Assembly: GCA_016758965.1 (NCBI GenBank)
Contig: JAEPRB010000279.1
Span: forward strand, 1 to 48,344
Reading direction: 5' to 3'
DNA: 48,344 nucleotides
DNA from: Circinella minor
Taxonomy: Eukaryota > Mucoromycota > Mucoromycetes > Mucorales > Lichtheimiaceae
The position numbers were made by a program, and so were the translations under genes. Below are positions 8,128 through 17,885 of this stretch, in pieces. Numbering within the stretch: the first letter of the stretch is position 1; every line of letters begins with the position of its first letter. Under the pieces are notes generated by a model, which was given only the letters and a program-made list of their open reading frames with translations, was not told where the DNA came from and did not search any database.

Positions 8128-8352
8128 TTATGGTAAAACACTTGAGGCTAATAACGTCAACAAAAGAGAAGAACTATCACTAGCTCGAGACAGGCTTGAA
8201 CTGGATCGAGCAGCATTAGAACTAGAGAAATAGATTGAATATTGTTTTTGTATTTCTCTAGAGTCAATTGAATGGTTATTAAGAATGTACATTAACACCA
8301 TTCCTTGTAAATAATTTCTAGTGTAATCAATCATTGGAGTAAAATGATTTTT
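8128..8352 (-). CDS. Small ORF C of the IDY family (degenerate or chimeric)
   Basis: No known function. The N-terminal part, NKNHFTPMIDYTRNYLQGM followed by VLMYILNN, matches the small ORFs at 37774-37998 and 32243-32536. After about 40 residues (from the first ATG at 8334) it turns into a serine-rich tail unlike the other copies; read on the opposite strand that tail encodes a heptad-like segment ending LELDRAALELEK, so it may be an inverted fragment. The reading frame is open upstream of the ATG into the C-rich motif. The cassette sits downstream of nad4 and is framed by two copies of the 3' motif, which suggests insertion with duplication of that motif. Confidence 0.45.
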   Translation of the reverse strand, partial: KNHFTPMIDYTRNYLQGMVLMYILNNHSIDSREIQKQYSIYFSSSNAARSSSSLSRASDSSSLLLTLLASSVLP

Positions 8353-8382
8353 ATTGTAAATTAAAGGTTTTAATAGGGGGGG
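8352..8382 (-). promoter_or_regulatory. C-rich 3' motif after nad4
   Basis: On the minus strand, right after the nad4 stop: a C run, then CTATTAAAACCTTTAATTTA. Same arrangement as after cob and cox3. The likely role is transcript 3'-end formation or stability, by position only. Confidence 0.65.
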
Positions 8383-8393
8383 GGGGTAATTAA

Positions 8394-9821
8394 TTAGATT
8401 AATAAATTAGATACTGCTAAATGCATAGGTTCTAAGAATAAGTTAGGGAATAGACCCATTACAACCATTAAGAATAATAATGGTAGTAATGTCATAAATT
8501 CTCTTCGGTTAATATCACCCATTGGGGCTAAATATCGACTTTGAGCACCAAATGCAGTTCTGTTATATAACCAGATACCATAAGCGGCACTTAAAATCAT
8601 TCCTAAACCTCCTAATACTGTTAGCACAGGGTTTTGTTGGAAAGCTCCAGTGAATGTCATAAACTCACCTACAAAATTGGCAGATAGAGGAACTGCAATG
8701 TTACCTAATGTAAATAAGAAGAACATAATAGACCATACAGGCATATGTTGAGTTAATCCTCGGTAATATTTTAGTAATCGAGTATGGTATCGATCATATA
8801 AAATTACTACACAAATGAATAAAGCAGGAGATACTACTCCGTGAGCAAGCATAAGGATTAACGATCCTTCAATTCCTTGAATTGTGTTACTAAATAAACC
8901 TAATAAAGTAATATTCATATGTCCTACAGAAGAGTAAGCAATAATTTTTTTTAAATCAACTTGTCTTAAAGTAGTGAAAGAAGAATAAATAATACTAATA
9001 ACAGCTAAAGAGTAAACTAGAGGAGTAAAGAATACAGAAGCGTCTGGTAAAATAGCAATAGAATATCGTAAGAATCCATAACCAGCTAGTTTTAATAAAA
9101 CTCCAGCTAGAATAATAGATCCGGCTAAACTAGCTTCTACATGAGCTTCAGGTAACCAAATATGGAAAGGAATCATAGGAACTTTTACTGCAAATGATAA
9201 AAAGAATCCTAACCATAAAATTCTTTGTCGTGTCTCACTAATATCTGCTACTGCTAATACTTGGTAATCAGTTGATCCTACTTCAAAATAAATTACTAGA
9301 ATAGCTAATAACATAAATAAAGAACCTAATAAAGTATATAGGAAGAATTGGTAAGCTGCATGAATTTTTCTTTCTCGTGCACCCCAAATACCAATGATTA
9401 AGAACATAGGAATTAATACACTTTCAAAACAGATGTAGAATAATAATAAATCTAAAACTACAAATACTGCAATTAATAAAGTTTCTAGAACTAAGAAAGC
9501 GATTAGGAAATATTTAATTCCTGTTTTAATACTTTCCCAACTAGCTAAAATACAAATTGGAATAATAAGTGTAGTTAGTAGAACAAAAAATAAAGAAATA
9601 CCATCTACTCCAACTACTTCTTGAGTAGTTACAGTAGGAAAAGAACTAACAAATTGGAATCCATTATAATTAGAATCAAATCCAGCCCAAAGAACTAAAG
9701 ATAATACAAAAGTTAATAATGAACTAGCAAGAGCTACCTTTTTCTGTAAAGAAGAATTTTCTCCAGATAGGATAACACCAATAACACCTAAAATAGGTGT
9801 AACCAATAGTGATAAAATCAT
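8394..9821 (-). CDS. nad4: NADH dehydrogenase subunit 4
   Basis: 475-residue antiporter-like subunit of complex I, intronless and full length. Diagnostic stretches: the discontinuous-helix region WLPEAHVEASLAGSIILAGV (near residue 225), KKIIAYSSVGHMN, and the conserved Glu in LLFYICFESVLIPMF. ATG start, TAA stop, no TGA. It stands alone on the minus strand between nad5 and atp8, which are on the plus strand. The C-rich 3' motif begins about ten bases after the stop. Confidence 0.98.
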   Translation of the reverse strand: MILSLLVTPILGVIGVILSGENSSLQKKVALASSLLTFVLSLVLWAGFDSNYNGFQFVSSFPTVTTQEVVGVDGISLFFVLLTTLIIPICILASWESIKTGIKYFLIAFLVLETLLIAVFVVLDLLLFYICFESVLIPMFLIIGIWGARERKIHAAYQFFLYTLLGSLFMLLAILVIYFEVGSTDYQVLAVADISETRQRILWLGFFLSFAVKVPMIPFHIWLPEAHVEASLAGSIILAGVLLKLAGYGFLRYSIAILPDASVFFTPLVYSLAVISIIYSSFTTLRQVDLKKIIAYSSVGHMNITLLGLFSNTIQGIEGSLILMLAHGVVSPALFICVVILYDRYHTRLLKYYRGLTQHMPVWSIMFFLFTLGNIAVPLSANFVGEFMTFTGAFQQNPVLTVLGGLGMILSAAYGIWLYNRTAFGAQSRYLAPMGDINRREFMTLLPLLFLMVVMGLFPNLFLEPMHLAVSNLLI

Positions 9822-10106
9822 AGTTATAATTTAGATTGTAACTTCTTAAATAGAGAAAACAGCCCCCGGGTCGGGTTCACCCCTGACCTAGAGGTCGGGG
9901 TGTCCGCCCCGAGTTTTGATACTGTAGCTCCGGAGATAATCTCCGGTACTCTGAAATATTAATCAAAGCTTAGTTATAAATCCAAAATTTAATTAATTAA
10001 ATTAATCCCCGGCCGGGCGTCATGATGCCACCGGCCGGGGCCGTTATTTTATACTATCTTTTAATTTTTATATTAATAATAAATATTATAGTATAGATTA
10101 TAACCT

Positions 10107-10690
10107 ATGATTAAATGTTTTATAAATTGGGCGGTGCGAAACTCTGGTAAAACGGAAATTCTTCAGTGGGAGATGTTCCAGTTTGACATGGAATGCATTG
10201 TGGCTGGGAAGTACAGCTGGCCAAAGAGCCAGGCAAGAAAATCCTTGATGTCCCCTAGAAGACCTGGTGGCCCTAGAAAGCCGCTAGAGACTCGAAAGGA
10301 GATCCTGGACTTTGACGTAGAACTAGGATGGACGACTTCAACGACGCCGCTGGCGACGGGAATCGATGGAAAGTGGTTAACACCGGAAGTTAAAGACCGA
10401 AGCGCAAGGCTAGAAGAAGAGATTCTGAGCAGAGCTCACGGAGAAGACAAGTCATGATGGCATAAAGTATTAAGCGGAGCCAAACTGTGGTAACTCAACT
10501 CCCCCAAGAGGGAGTGATAACAGAAGTCTACGAGAGAAGTAGGACTATGCTCCCCGGCGGTGAAATTGCCCGGGCAACAATCTGCTTGAAAACAAGTTTA
10601 AAACCCAGGAGAGCCATAAACCCCGAACGAAAGAACTGGGGGAGTTCAGCCCGCAGAATTGTGATGGGCCTTTGGCCCTCGAAATAAAAG
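10107..10690 (+). other. GC-rich island of unknown origin with broken ORFs
   Basis: About 580 bases with balanced base composition, unlike the AT-rich genes and unlike the GC hairpins. It has two open frames in different phases, 10107-10457 (116 codons) and 10487-10687 (66 codons), with codon use unlike core genes (GGC, CTG, GCC, CGC). Neither product is recognised; a GIDGKW stretch faintly recalls the start of a reverse-transcriptase domain but nothing else supports that. It could be plasmid- or nucleus-derived, or a structured RNA. The edges are sharp against AT-rich flanks. Confidence 0.5.
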
Positions 10691-11098
10691 AAACTGAACA
10701 AAATAATAATAAAGAATCCCGGGGAAGGCGAGTCCCCCCGGGGTTTTTTAATATTTGAATAAAACCGTCTTATAGGGGCCCCTGTAATTTAACTTCCCCA
10801 GGCGTTCACCCCGCACCGGGGGTATTATTAAAATACCAATAAGTAATAATACTACCCAGCGGTTATGTATTTATAATTCATATTTCCCAATTTTAAATAT
10901 CCTCCCCGCTCTTGGGAGTCACCCCCCCCTTAGGGGGGCGACCAAAAGCGGGGCCGAGAGAGGGCGAGCCTCTCACCGCCCGGATCCTTTTTTTGGAGCC
11001 ACCCCCCCAATTTGGTTGGGGGGGCGACAAAAATAAAGGTGGGGAAGGCTAGTCCCCTCCGGGCTTTCCCTTAACTTATTAATTATTTTTAGAACATA
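10691..11098. other. Intergenic, GC hairpins, atp8 leader
   Basis: No gene seen. It contains a GGGGAAGGCGAGTCCCC-type hairpin and a family D poly-C/poly-G hairpin at about 10986-11030. The last 30 bases before atp8 are AT-rich. Confidence 0.5.
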
Positions 11099-11245
11099 AT
11101 GCCACAACTAGTTCCATTTTATTTCTTAAACCAAGTATCATTCGCATTTCTTCTACTTATGGTTTTACTATATGTAGCATCTAAATACATTTTACCTAAC
11201 TTCATGTTAGTACAATCAGCTCGAATGTTCTTAGCGTCTAAATAA
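11099..11245 (+). CDS. atp8: ATP synthase F0 subunit 8
   Basis: 48-residue subunit of the ATP synthase peripheral stalk. It starts with MPQLVPFYF, the family's signature N-terminus, followed by one membrane helix ([12 protein letters not shown]) and the basic tail ending SARMFLASK. Normal fungal length, ATG to TAA. It stands alone on the plus strand, separated from atp6 by most of the genome, so the common atp8-atp6 pairing is lost. Confidence 0.97.
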   Translation: MPQLVPFYFLNQVSFAFLLLMVLLYVASKYILPNFMLVQSARMFLASK

Positions 11246-11458
11246 TTTACTATGCTACCCAAATATATACGGGTAGCACAGTTGAGTCGATAAATCCGAC
11301 TCGAAATTAGGGGGCAGCTTCGCTGCCCCCAACGAAATAGATCTTGGGGCTCCGCCCCGGGACTCTAAGATTTAGGGAGACCCGGCCGCGCCATAGGCGC
11401 GACTGGGTCAAGCCCTTGGAACGAACCTTCGCCCTAAGGGCTCAAGAGTTATAATAAT

Positions 11459-11602
11459 ATAACCCCCTTGGAATCTTAAATACAACCCCGGCCGGGGGAA
11501 TCTTTGTATATCTGTGCTTTACACAGGATCGACTTACCTTTTCGTGGTAGATTCTATAAGTACCATTATAATAAATGGGAAACTAAATAGTCGATTAATA
11601 TT
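11459..11602 (+). repeat. 144-bp inverted repeat, arm 1
   Basis: Matches 41109-41252 in the opposite orientation over 144 bases with a single T/C difference. It starts ATAACCCCC(T/C)TGGAATC and ends GATTAATATT. It contains a CCCCGGCCGGGG hairpin, a CTGTG...CACAG hairpin and the whole of structured repeat copy 2. The near identity means recent copying or ongoing gene conversion. Confidence 0.95.
11527..11596 (+). ncRNA. Structured repeat element, copy 2
   Basis: Outer stem GATCGACT (11527-11534) with AGTCGATT (11589-11596), inner hairpins TACC-TTTTCGT-GGTA and CCATT-ATAATA-AATGG, and the conserved GTAAGTACC-like and GGGAAACTAAA strands. Compared with copy 1 the whole outer stem is different but still paired. 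Confidence 0.6.
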
Positions 11603-11849
11603 ATAATAATGTATTAAACTAAAAAATCCCGGGTTATATTAATTATACCCTATAATAGGGGCTCCGCCCGCGGTGGCATAGATCCCAGGCCCTATTATTT
11701 TATAAAACTAGGGACTCCGTCCTTTCGGTTTGTTACCGGTGGGATTTTTATATTATTGATAAGATTAATCCCGGGGGCCGCCCGGTCGGCCCTGAGTCCC
11801 TTTATCTATATATATATCGTTTGATATATTTGATGATATGTTATTACCA

Positions 11850-14740
11850 AGTTACTTGAGAATTTAGTATTGCCCAGCTTAACATATTACTATGCTTACA
11901 CCTGCAACCTATTAAGACTGTGATCTACAGTCACTCTAATAAAGAATCGTGTCAAGATGGGCTTCCCGCTTAAGACGCTATCAGCAGTTATCCTTTCTGA
12001 ACGTAGCTTTCCTGCCGTACTGTAACAGACCTAATATAGGTAGTAAACAATAACAGGTATACCAGAGGTTCATATCACTCGGTCCTCTCGTACTAGAGTA
12101 ATGTTCTTGTCCGATTCTAATTCCATTAGTAGATAGGAACCGTACTGTCTCACGACGTACTTAACCCAACTCACGTACCACTTTACTCGGCGAACAGCCG
12201 AACCCTTGGGAGCGCCTACACCCCCAGGATGTGATGAGTCGACATCGAGGTGCCAAACCAATCTGTCAATATGGACTCTCGAGATTGATCAGCCTGTTAT
12301 CCCTAGCGTAACTTTTATTCGTTGAGCGATGGCCATTCCATGATGGACCACCGGATCACTATGACCTACTTACGTATCTGTATGACTTGTCAGTCTTACA
12401 GTTAAGCCGGCTTATGCCATTACACTTAATTAGGCTATCTTTAGCCCATTGGTTTCCATCCAATTTAAGCCGACCTTTGTACTTCTCCGGTACTATATGG
12501 GAGAAATCCGCCCCAGATAAACTGCCCATTAATCACTGTCCCAAAAAATTTGGTATAGCGTGCTCCTAATCAAGTCAAGGTATTTCACTGATGTCTAATC
12601 GACTCCCTTGTATTCTACACCTTAATTATAAGCACACAATGACTAACTACAGTAAAGCTGCATAGGGTCTTCCCGTCTAGCTAATGGTAATCCGCATCTG
12701 CACGGATAATTCAATTTCACTGAGCTCATCTTGGAGACAGTAAGAGTATCGTTAAACCATTCATGCGCGACCATAATTAGTGGCCAAGGTATTTCGCTAC
12801 CTGAGGATCGTTATAGTTACAACCGCTGTTTACTGGAGGTTCAATCAGCACCGTATTAGTGCCTCTCTTGACTTACCAGCACTGAGCAGGTATCAGTCTT
12901 TATACATCTAGTTTCCTATTAGCAAAGACCGGTGTTTTAAGTAAACAGTCGTACTCTTCTATTCTGTGCCACGATCATAAAAATCGTACTCCTTCTCCCG
13001 AAGTTACGGAGTCATTTTGCCGAGTTCCTTCAAGATGATTCGCTCAACGCCTTGGTATATTCTACCAGCAGACCAGTGTCGGTTTAGGGTACGGTTAAAT
13101 AATTATATCATTTCCTGAATTTTAAATTAATACTACACCATTACTGATATATATTAATATTAAAACTGTTATATAAATTAGTTTTTCTCATCGATTACTC
13201 CTATCGGAGTTCACTCATTTTGAGTTTTAAAAATCTTAGAGGCCGTTACTTTACTCATGGAGGTTGAGCCTAGCCATGAAACCCTTCTGCTTTCGGCGAG
13301 TGGGATTTTATCCACTTTTACGTTACTCATGTCAGCATTCTCTCCTCAGTTATGTCCAGATAAGGAAACCCTATCCTTCAACCATGTCCTGAGTGTTCCG
13401 CTACCCTCCAACATTCTTTATAATGTTGGGACAAGATCTCGGTATACTACTTAGACCCGATACATTGTCGGTGCCCTTGAAACTTATTAATACAGACCAT
13501 TGAGCTATTACGCTTTCATTAACGGATGGCTGCTTCCAAGCCCACCGAATGGTTGTGTAATTTCATGGACTACCTTAATTTCACTTAGTAGTATTTAGGG
13601 ACCTTAATTCTTGTTCTGGGCTGTTTCCCTCTCGACTAAAGACCTTAGCACCTATAGTCTGACCGTCCTTTATTAACTGTAAACCATTCCGAGGTTAGAT
13701 TCCCAAACAATAAATGTTTGGGAATCGGTTAAATAACCGATTCTATTGATAGAGCCATCACGACCCCCCAATCAAGTCCACAAGGGACATAGTATCCAGT
13801 GCTGTACCAGTTTACAGATACGAAGGACAACATACCAAAATATGTTTCGCGGAATACCAGCTATCTCCAGGTTAGATTGGCCTTTCACCCCCTACCACAA
13901 CTCATCCAAGCCTATTGCCACAGGCACTGGTTCGGTCCTTAATGACCTGGTCATGGTAAGATCACCTGGTTTCGGGTCTAATCCATGGTACTTACCCATT
14001 TAACGTAGTCGCTTTCGCTAAGTATTTCTACTTGCACCACAGATTAACTCGCTGACCCATTATGCAAAAGGTACGCAGTCATCTTGTATTTAAACTCAGA
14101 TTCCTGCTGCTTATAGAACTACCGGTTCAGGATCTTTTCACCAGTTACCTACTTACTTTTCAACTTTCCCTCACGGTACTCTTCACTATCGCTCAATACA
14201 TCATATTTAGCCTTAGAGGATGGTTCCCCTATATTCAGACAAGTTATCTCTCATCTTACTTACTACTTTTCTAATTTATCTTATTACGGGACTTTCACCC
14301 TCTATGGTTTGTCATTCCAAACAAATTATAATTTAATTTTAATTCTTCCAATGGTCGCCGGGCGGAGCCCGGCAAAACTAAAGAAAGAACTTACCAAATG
14401 GTATAAACCATTTAGTTAGAAAATAGGCTAACCCGCTTTCGCTCACCACTACTAACGGGATCTCGGTTGATTTCTTTTCCTTCTACTACTTAGATGTTTC
14501 AGTTCGTAGAGTTATTATTATATTGGTTTCCCTTAGGATTATCGTAATTATCAAATCATTCATTACGATTTTTGGTATAAACTACCTCCTTTGGATGTAT
14601 TGGCTAGTCATCCCCGATAGTCCCTTTTTCATCTTGGTAATACATTACATATCATTATTGGATACTTATTTTATTAATCAATTTATTAAAAATAACCAAT
14701 GTTTACTTATTATTTACACACAATTCTAAAATTATACCAC
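11850..14740 (-). rRNA. rnl: Large subunit ribosomal RNA
   Basis: About 2.9 kb, minus strand, apparently intronless. Recognisable blocks: domain I (GAAACATCT...GAGCGAA near 14440-14510), the peptidyl-transferase region of domain V around 12100-12330 (reverse of the GTCCTATCTACT and GTAGCGAAATTCC-type neighbourhood, with ATCCCTAGCGTAAC on the plus strand), the sarcin-ricin loop (AGTACGAGAGGACC near 12080-12095) and the domain VI end with GGATAACTGCTGA. Ends were set from conserved terminal blocks and are uncertain by tens of bases. The ORFs on the opposite strand here are shadows. Confidence 0.93.
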
Positions 14741-15223
14741 GTAGACAAATAACATCCTGAACACATTTCACACAAATAGTATATCAAAATATTATTTAGG
14801 TAAATACAGAAGAGGAAAAAAGTTTAGGGGTGAGATGGGGGGTTATCCCGCACTTTGGTTGTATTTGGGTCAAATCCCTATATTCACCCCGCACTCACCC
14901 CCTCTATAGAATATGGGGTATAAAACTAATGAGAACTACCTGACTTATGACAAGGCGGGGTAGTCTCAATGAGATAGTAATAAGTATTAGTCCTATCTGA
15001 GGCTAAGGGCCCCTTGATAATTCGTAGGGATTGTATAACAGAGGACAGCACAGATAGAGTTTATAGGATACCCGGGGCCAGGGGGGGCCGAAGGCCCCCC
15101 CTCACCCCATAATATTACATTAAGGGGCTTTATATTATTTAAGGAGGGCAAATGTGTTTAGACCTAAGGCTATTACAAAATTAACTCCAGCCCTTATGTA
15201 TAAAATAATATAAATTTTAACTA
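14741..15223. other. Intergenic upstream of rnl
   Basis: No gene recognised. Several C/G-rich stretches, including CACTCACCCCCTCTATAGA near 14892-14910, and a GGGGGGCC...GGCCCCCC hairpin near 15082-15100. It could contain the rnl promoter, but no consensus is evident. Confidence 0.45.
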
Positions 15224-15296
15224 CTGGGCTGGGAAGGCTCGAACTCCCATTAGCCGACATCAAAAGTCGGTGAATTACCAATTATTCAACAGCCCA
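15224..15296 (-). tRNA. trnQ(uug): tRNA-Gln (UUG)
   Basis: Acceptor TGGGCTG/CAGCCCA, anticodon stem CCGAC/GTCGG with loop TTTTGAT (TTG), T loop GTTCGAG. Lies upstream of rnl on the same strand. Confidence 0.93.
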
Positions 15297-15403
15297 ATTA
15301 AACTTACCATCAATCCCGCTGGGCTAATATTTCCGGTTAATAAAATTATATACCTGGGGTGGTAAAAGTCCACCACTGACCCCGCGCGCTAAGATGAGCG
15401 CGC

Positions 15404-15474
15404 GGGGATAGTAGAATTGAACTACTATTACCTCGATTACAAATCGAGTGCATTACCAATTATGTCTTTTGTTG
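15404..15474 (-). pseudogene. Degenerate tRNA-Thr copy
   Basis: The anticodon arm (CTCGA-TTTGTAA-TCGAG, TGT), variable loop and T arm are almost identical to the intact trnT directly upstream, but the 5' acceptor half (AAAAGA) cannot pair with the 3' half (TATCCCC). A GC hairpin (CGCGCGCTAAGATGAGCGCG, 15383-15404) abuts or runs into its 3' end. Most likely a tandem duplicate broken at both ends. 5' tRNA editing, known in some chytrids, could in principle rescue it, but the other tRNAs here do not show the mismatches that go with such editing. Confidence 0.7.
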
Positions 15475-15546
15475 TGCTGGGTAGTAGACTTGAACTACTA
15501 TTACCTCGATTACAAATCGAGTGCTTTACCATTAAGCTAACCCAAC
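15475..15546 (-). tRNA. trnT(ugu): tRNA-Thr (UGU)
   Basis: Acceptor GTTGGGT/ACCCAGC, anticodon stem CTCGA/TCGAG with loop TTTGTAA (TGT), T loop GTTCAAG. Intact member of a tandem pair. Confidence 0.93.
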
Positions 15547-15846
15547 TAAATAAATAGACTAAGACGCGGGCGGCGTAGCGGCCCACGGACTAGTTCCGGG
15601 CCGCGCGAAGCGCGGGCCCCGAGACTAGTTACTTTTAAAAATTAAACCTCCCGCCCCGGGGTAGAGACTAAAACTCGAAGGGGGCTTTGACCCAAAAGGG
15701 ATTAGATCTCCTCCCCGCTCTTTTTTTTTGGAGCCACCCCCCCAATTTGGTGACACCCCCCCCCTCACAAAGATTTGAGCAAATGTAAAGAATAATAGCC
15801 AACATAATGTGTAAATGTTGTTTGTTTGTAATAGTATGCTGTAATA

Positions 15847-16095
15847 TTATAATGATTTCTCAAGTGATGGGATTTTTTTAACAATATTGTTTAAACCTTT
15901 ATTTTGTTGATAGTTGTTTAGAAATAATAGTAGAAGACAAGTCATTGTACCAATTGTATAACATAGTAAAGCTAGCCCCGCTAATTGGACTGGTTCATTA
16001 GGTAGTTCATTAATTGGGTAAATAGCCGATTCGGATGAGTCATCTAATAACTTAATCGAGGGTTTAAGGGTTTTTAGTAGAGGGGTGGTGTTAAT
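15847..16095 (-). CDS. Unrecognised small ORF D downstream of nad1
   Basis: Open frame of about 80 codons ending in TAA, without an ATG at its upstream end, so the start is unknown and it may be a C-terminal fragment. It reads LLDDSSESAIYPINELPNEP, then a likely membrane helix (GLALLCYTIGTMTCLLLLFL) and a Lys/Asn-rich tail ending SLEKSL. It lies beyond the C-rich 3' motif of nad1, the same position that small ORFs C and B hold behind nad4 and nad3. Function unknown; protein-like composition is the only evidence. Confidence 0.4.
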   Translation of the reverse strand: MNTTPLLKTLKPSIKLLDDSSESAIYPINELPNEPVQLAGLALLCYTIGTMTCLLLLFLNNYQQNKGLNNIVKKIPSLEKSL

Positions 16096-16098
16096 ATA
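16066..16098 (-). promoter_or_regulatory. C-rich 3' motif after nad1
   Basis: Minus strand: CCACCCCTCTACTAAAAACC then CTTAAACCC, preceded by CATTATCTAACATAT. The same upstream block plus motif follows small ORF B (37690-37750). Confidence 0.6.
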
Positions 16099-16252
16099 TG
16101 TTAGATAATGTATCCAGAAGAGTTTCCCTCTGGATTGTGTAAATAAATAACACTGTGACCGCGAACGGTCCCCATATTATTTAATTGTAAGCCCCCCACC
16201 TTAGGTCGGGACATCCCGGACCTGGGGGCCCGGGGAGATTTCTCCCCGGGAA

Positions 16253-17494
16253 TTAAGCAATTTCAAATGCCATAAGGATACAAGGAACTAAGATGATAAA
16301 CCCTAGAGTTAGAGGTAACATTCCAGTCCAAGTAAATGACATAAGTTGATCATATCGTAATCTAGGGAAACTAGCTCTTCAATAATCCTATATCTTTCGA
16401 TATTGGCTGGACTATATCATCACCCATCAAATAAGATGTAGGGTGTCTAACGTGTAGTCTCTGAGGATCCTACTCCATCATTATTTAATGATGTTTGGTT
16501 TCCTGCTGATTGTCCAATCTTGTAAATTGTCACCATTAAGGTATTACAAGCTCTAAGGAGTTTCCAGCATATAGTTAGATTTGCATATTGGTGATTAACC
16601 AATAAGGGGCAAGAGTGTGCGGTTTACCCAAATATAAATAAATAAGATTAAACAAGTTTTAAGACCTAGTGCTAATCCTTCAAATGAGAAGAATGTAGGG
16701 TTTTCAAAAGACACAAAAGGAATTAAGTATCCTCCTAAGAATAACATAACTACAAATGTAGACATTAAAATAATAGAAGCATACTCAGCTAAGAAAAACA
16801 TTACGAAAGGTACAGAAGAATGCTCAGTAAAGAATCCGGCTACTAGCTCAGACTCAGCCTCAGGTAGATCAAAAGGTGCTCTATTAGTTTCAGCAATAAC
16901 TGAAATTAAGAACATTAAAGAAAGTGGTAATAATGGAATAATATACCAAACATTAATTTGGGCTTGAATAATATTAGTTAGATTTAATGATCCTACTAAT
17001 AATACTACAGTAAGAATAATTAATCCCATTACAACTTCGTAACTAACCATTTGGGCAGTACTTCGTAGTCCTCCTAAGAAAGCATATTTAGAGTTGGCTG
17101 ACCATCCAGCAAAAATAACTCCATATACCCCTAAAGAACCTACCGCTAATAGGTATAAAATACCTAAACTAAGATCTGATAATGTTAATCCTGCACCAAA
17201 AGGAACTACTCCCCATGCTAATAAACTAGTAATTAAAGAAATAATAGGCGCAAATAAGAATAAAGCTTTATTCGAATGAGCAGGAATTACTGATTCTTTA
17301 ACAAATAGTTTTAATGCATCTGCAAATGGTTGTAGTAAACCATAATATCCTACTCGATTAGGTCCTAATCGTCTTTGCATAGATCCCATAGCTTTTCGTT
17401 CCGCAATAGTCATGAAAGCTACAGATAGTAATAATGGTACAATAACAATAAGTACCTCAATAAATGATAATAACATGAGTAAATTATAATACAT
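16253..17494 (-). CDS. nad1: NADH dehydrogenase subunit 1 (one intron)
   Basis: 331-residue membrane subunit of complex I at the quinone-entry site. Exon 1 is 17494-16626 and exon 2 is 16379-16253; joining after GT of a Val codon restores the frame WVRASFPRLRYDQLM. Key stretches: AERKAMGSMQRRLGPNRVG and LLQPFADALKLFVKE in the N-terminal half, and AETNRAPFDLPEAESELVAG, the quinone-site loop. Exon 1 ends in T and the intron in G, as group I introns require. ATG start, TAA stop. Confidence 0.97.
16380..16625 (-). mobile_element. Group I intron in nad1, ORF-less
   Basis: 246 nt with the family 1 core: on the minus strand GACAATCAGCAGGAAACC, then CCTCAGAGACTACACG (P7 side) and GATGATATAGTCC (S side). 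It also has TATATGCTGGAAACTCC near the 5' side, as in the cox1, cox2 and nad6 introns. Confidence 0.88.
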
Positions 17495-17885
17495 GAATAA
17501 TCAATAAAATTTAACCCACGGGACCAGTCCCGGGAAATTTCTTGATTATTAATTCTATCGTCATCAAGCTATTAAAGCTTAGTGGATTTATTTAGTTGGT
17601 TATTAACCACAGTTTAATATTCGGCCCTGACCGGGCGTATGATGCCGCCGGCTTTGGGGATACCCCCCCCCTTTGGGGGGGGACGCCCCCAAAAAAGAGC
17701 CAGGGAACCGAGTAATACACGCCTGTAATTAGCTTAAGACCCGCGCGCATAGCGCGTGGATCGTAAGGCCCGGGAGAGGCCCCCGGGCTCAGGAAAAGAT
17801 CTTCTTTCCCGAGGCCCGGGCCACGCGAAGCGCGGCCCGGGGGGATTGTCAGGCCGCGCGAAGCGCGGCCAACAATGGGCAAATA
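17495..17885. other. Intergenic between nad6 and nad1, GC hairpins
   Basis: No gene. Dense hairpins: a family D poly-C/poly-G hairpin (17655-17700), CGCGCATAGCGCG, and two GGCCGCGCGAAGCGCGGCC-type stems at 17818-17870. The open frames here are low-complexity artefacts. Confidence 0.6.

Larger units (their letters stand above)
11246..11849. other. Intergenic between atp8 and the rnl 3' end
   Basis: No protein gene. It holds several GC hairpins, the plus-strand arm of the 144-bp inverted repeat (11459-11602) with structured repeat copy 2, and further hairpins up to the rnl 3' end. Confidence 0.6.

Noticed and set aside
10130..10690. Group II intron, because the segment begins GTGCG
   Set aside because: No domain V hairpin or maturase domain could be found; GTGCG alone is weak.
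12060..12330. Intron in rnl at the usual domain V sites
   Set aside because: The conserved blocks run on without interruption; gene length of about 2.9 kb fits no intron.
12070..14729. Several ORFs of 60-85 codons across the rnl region
   Set aside because: They lie within conserved rRNA sequence on either strand; no protein-like pattern.
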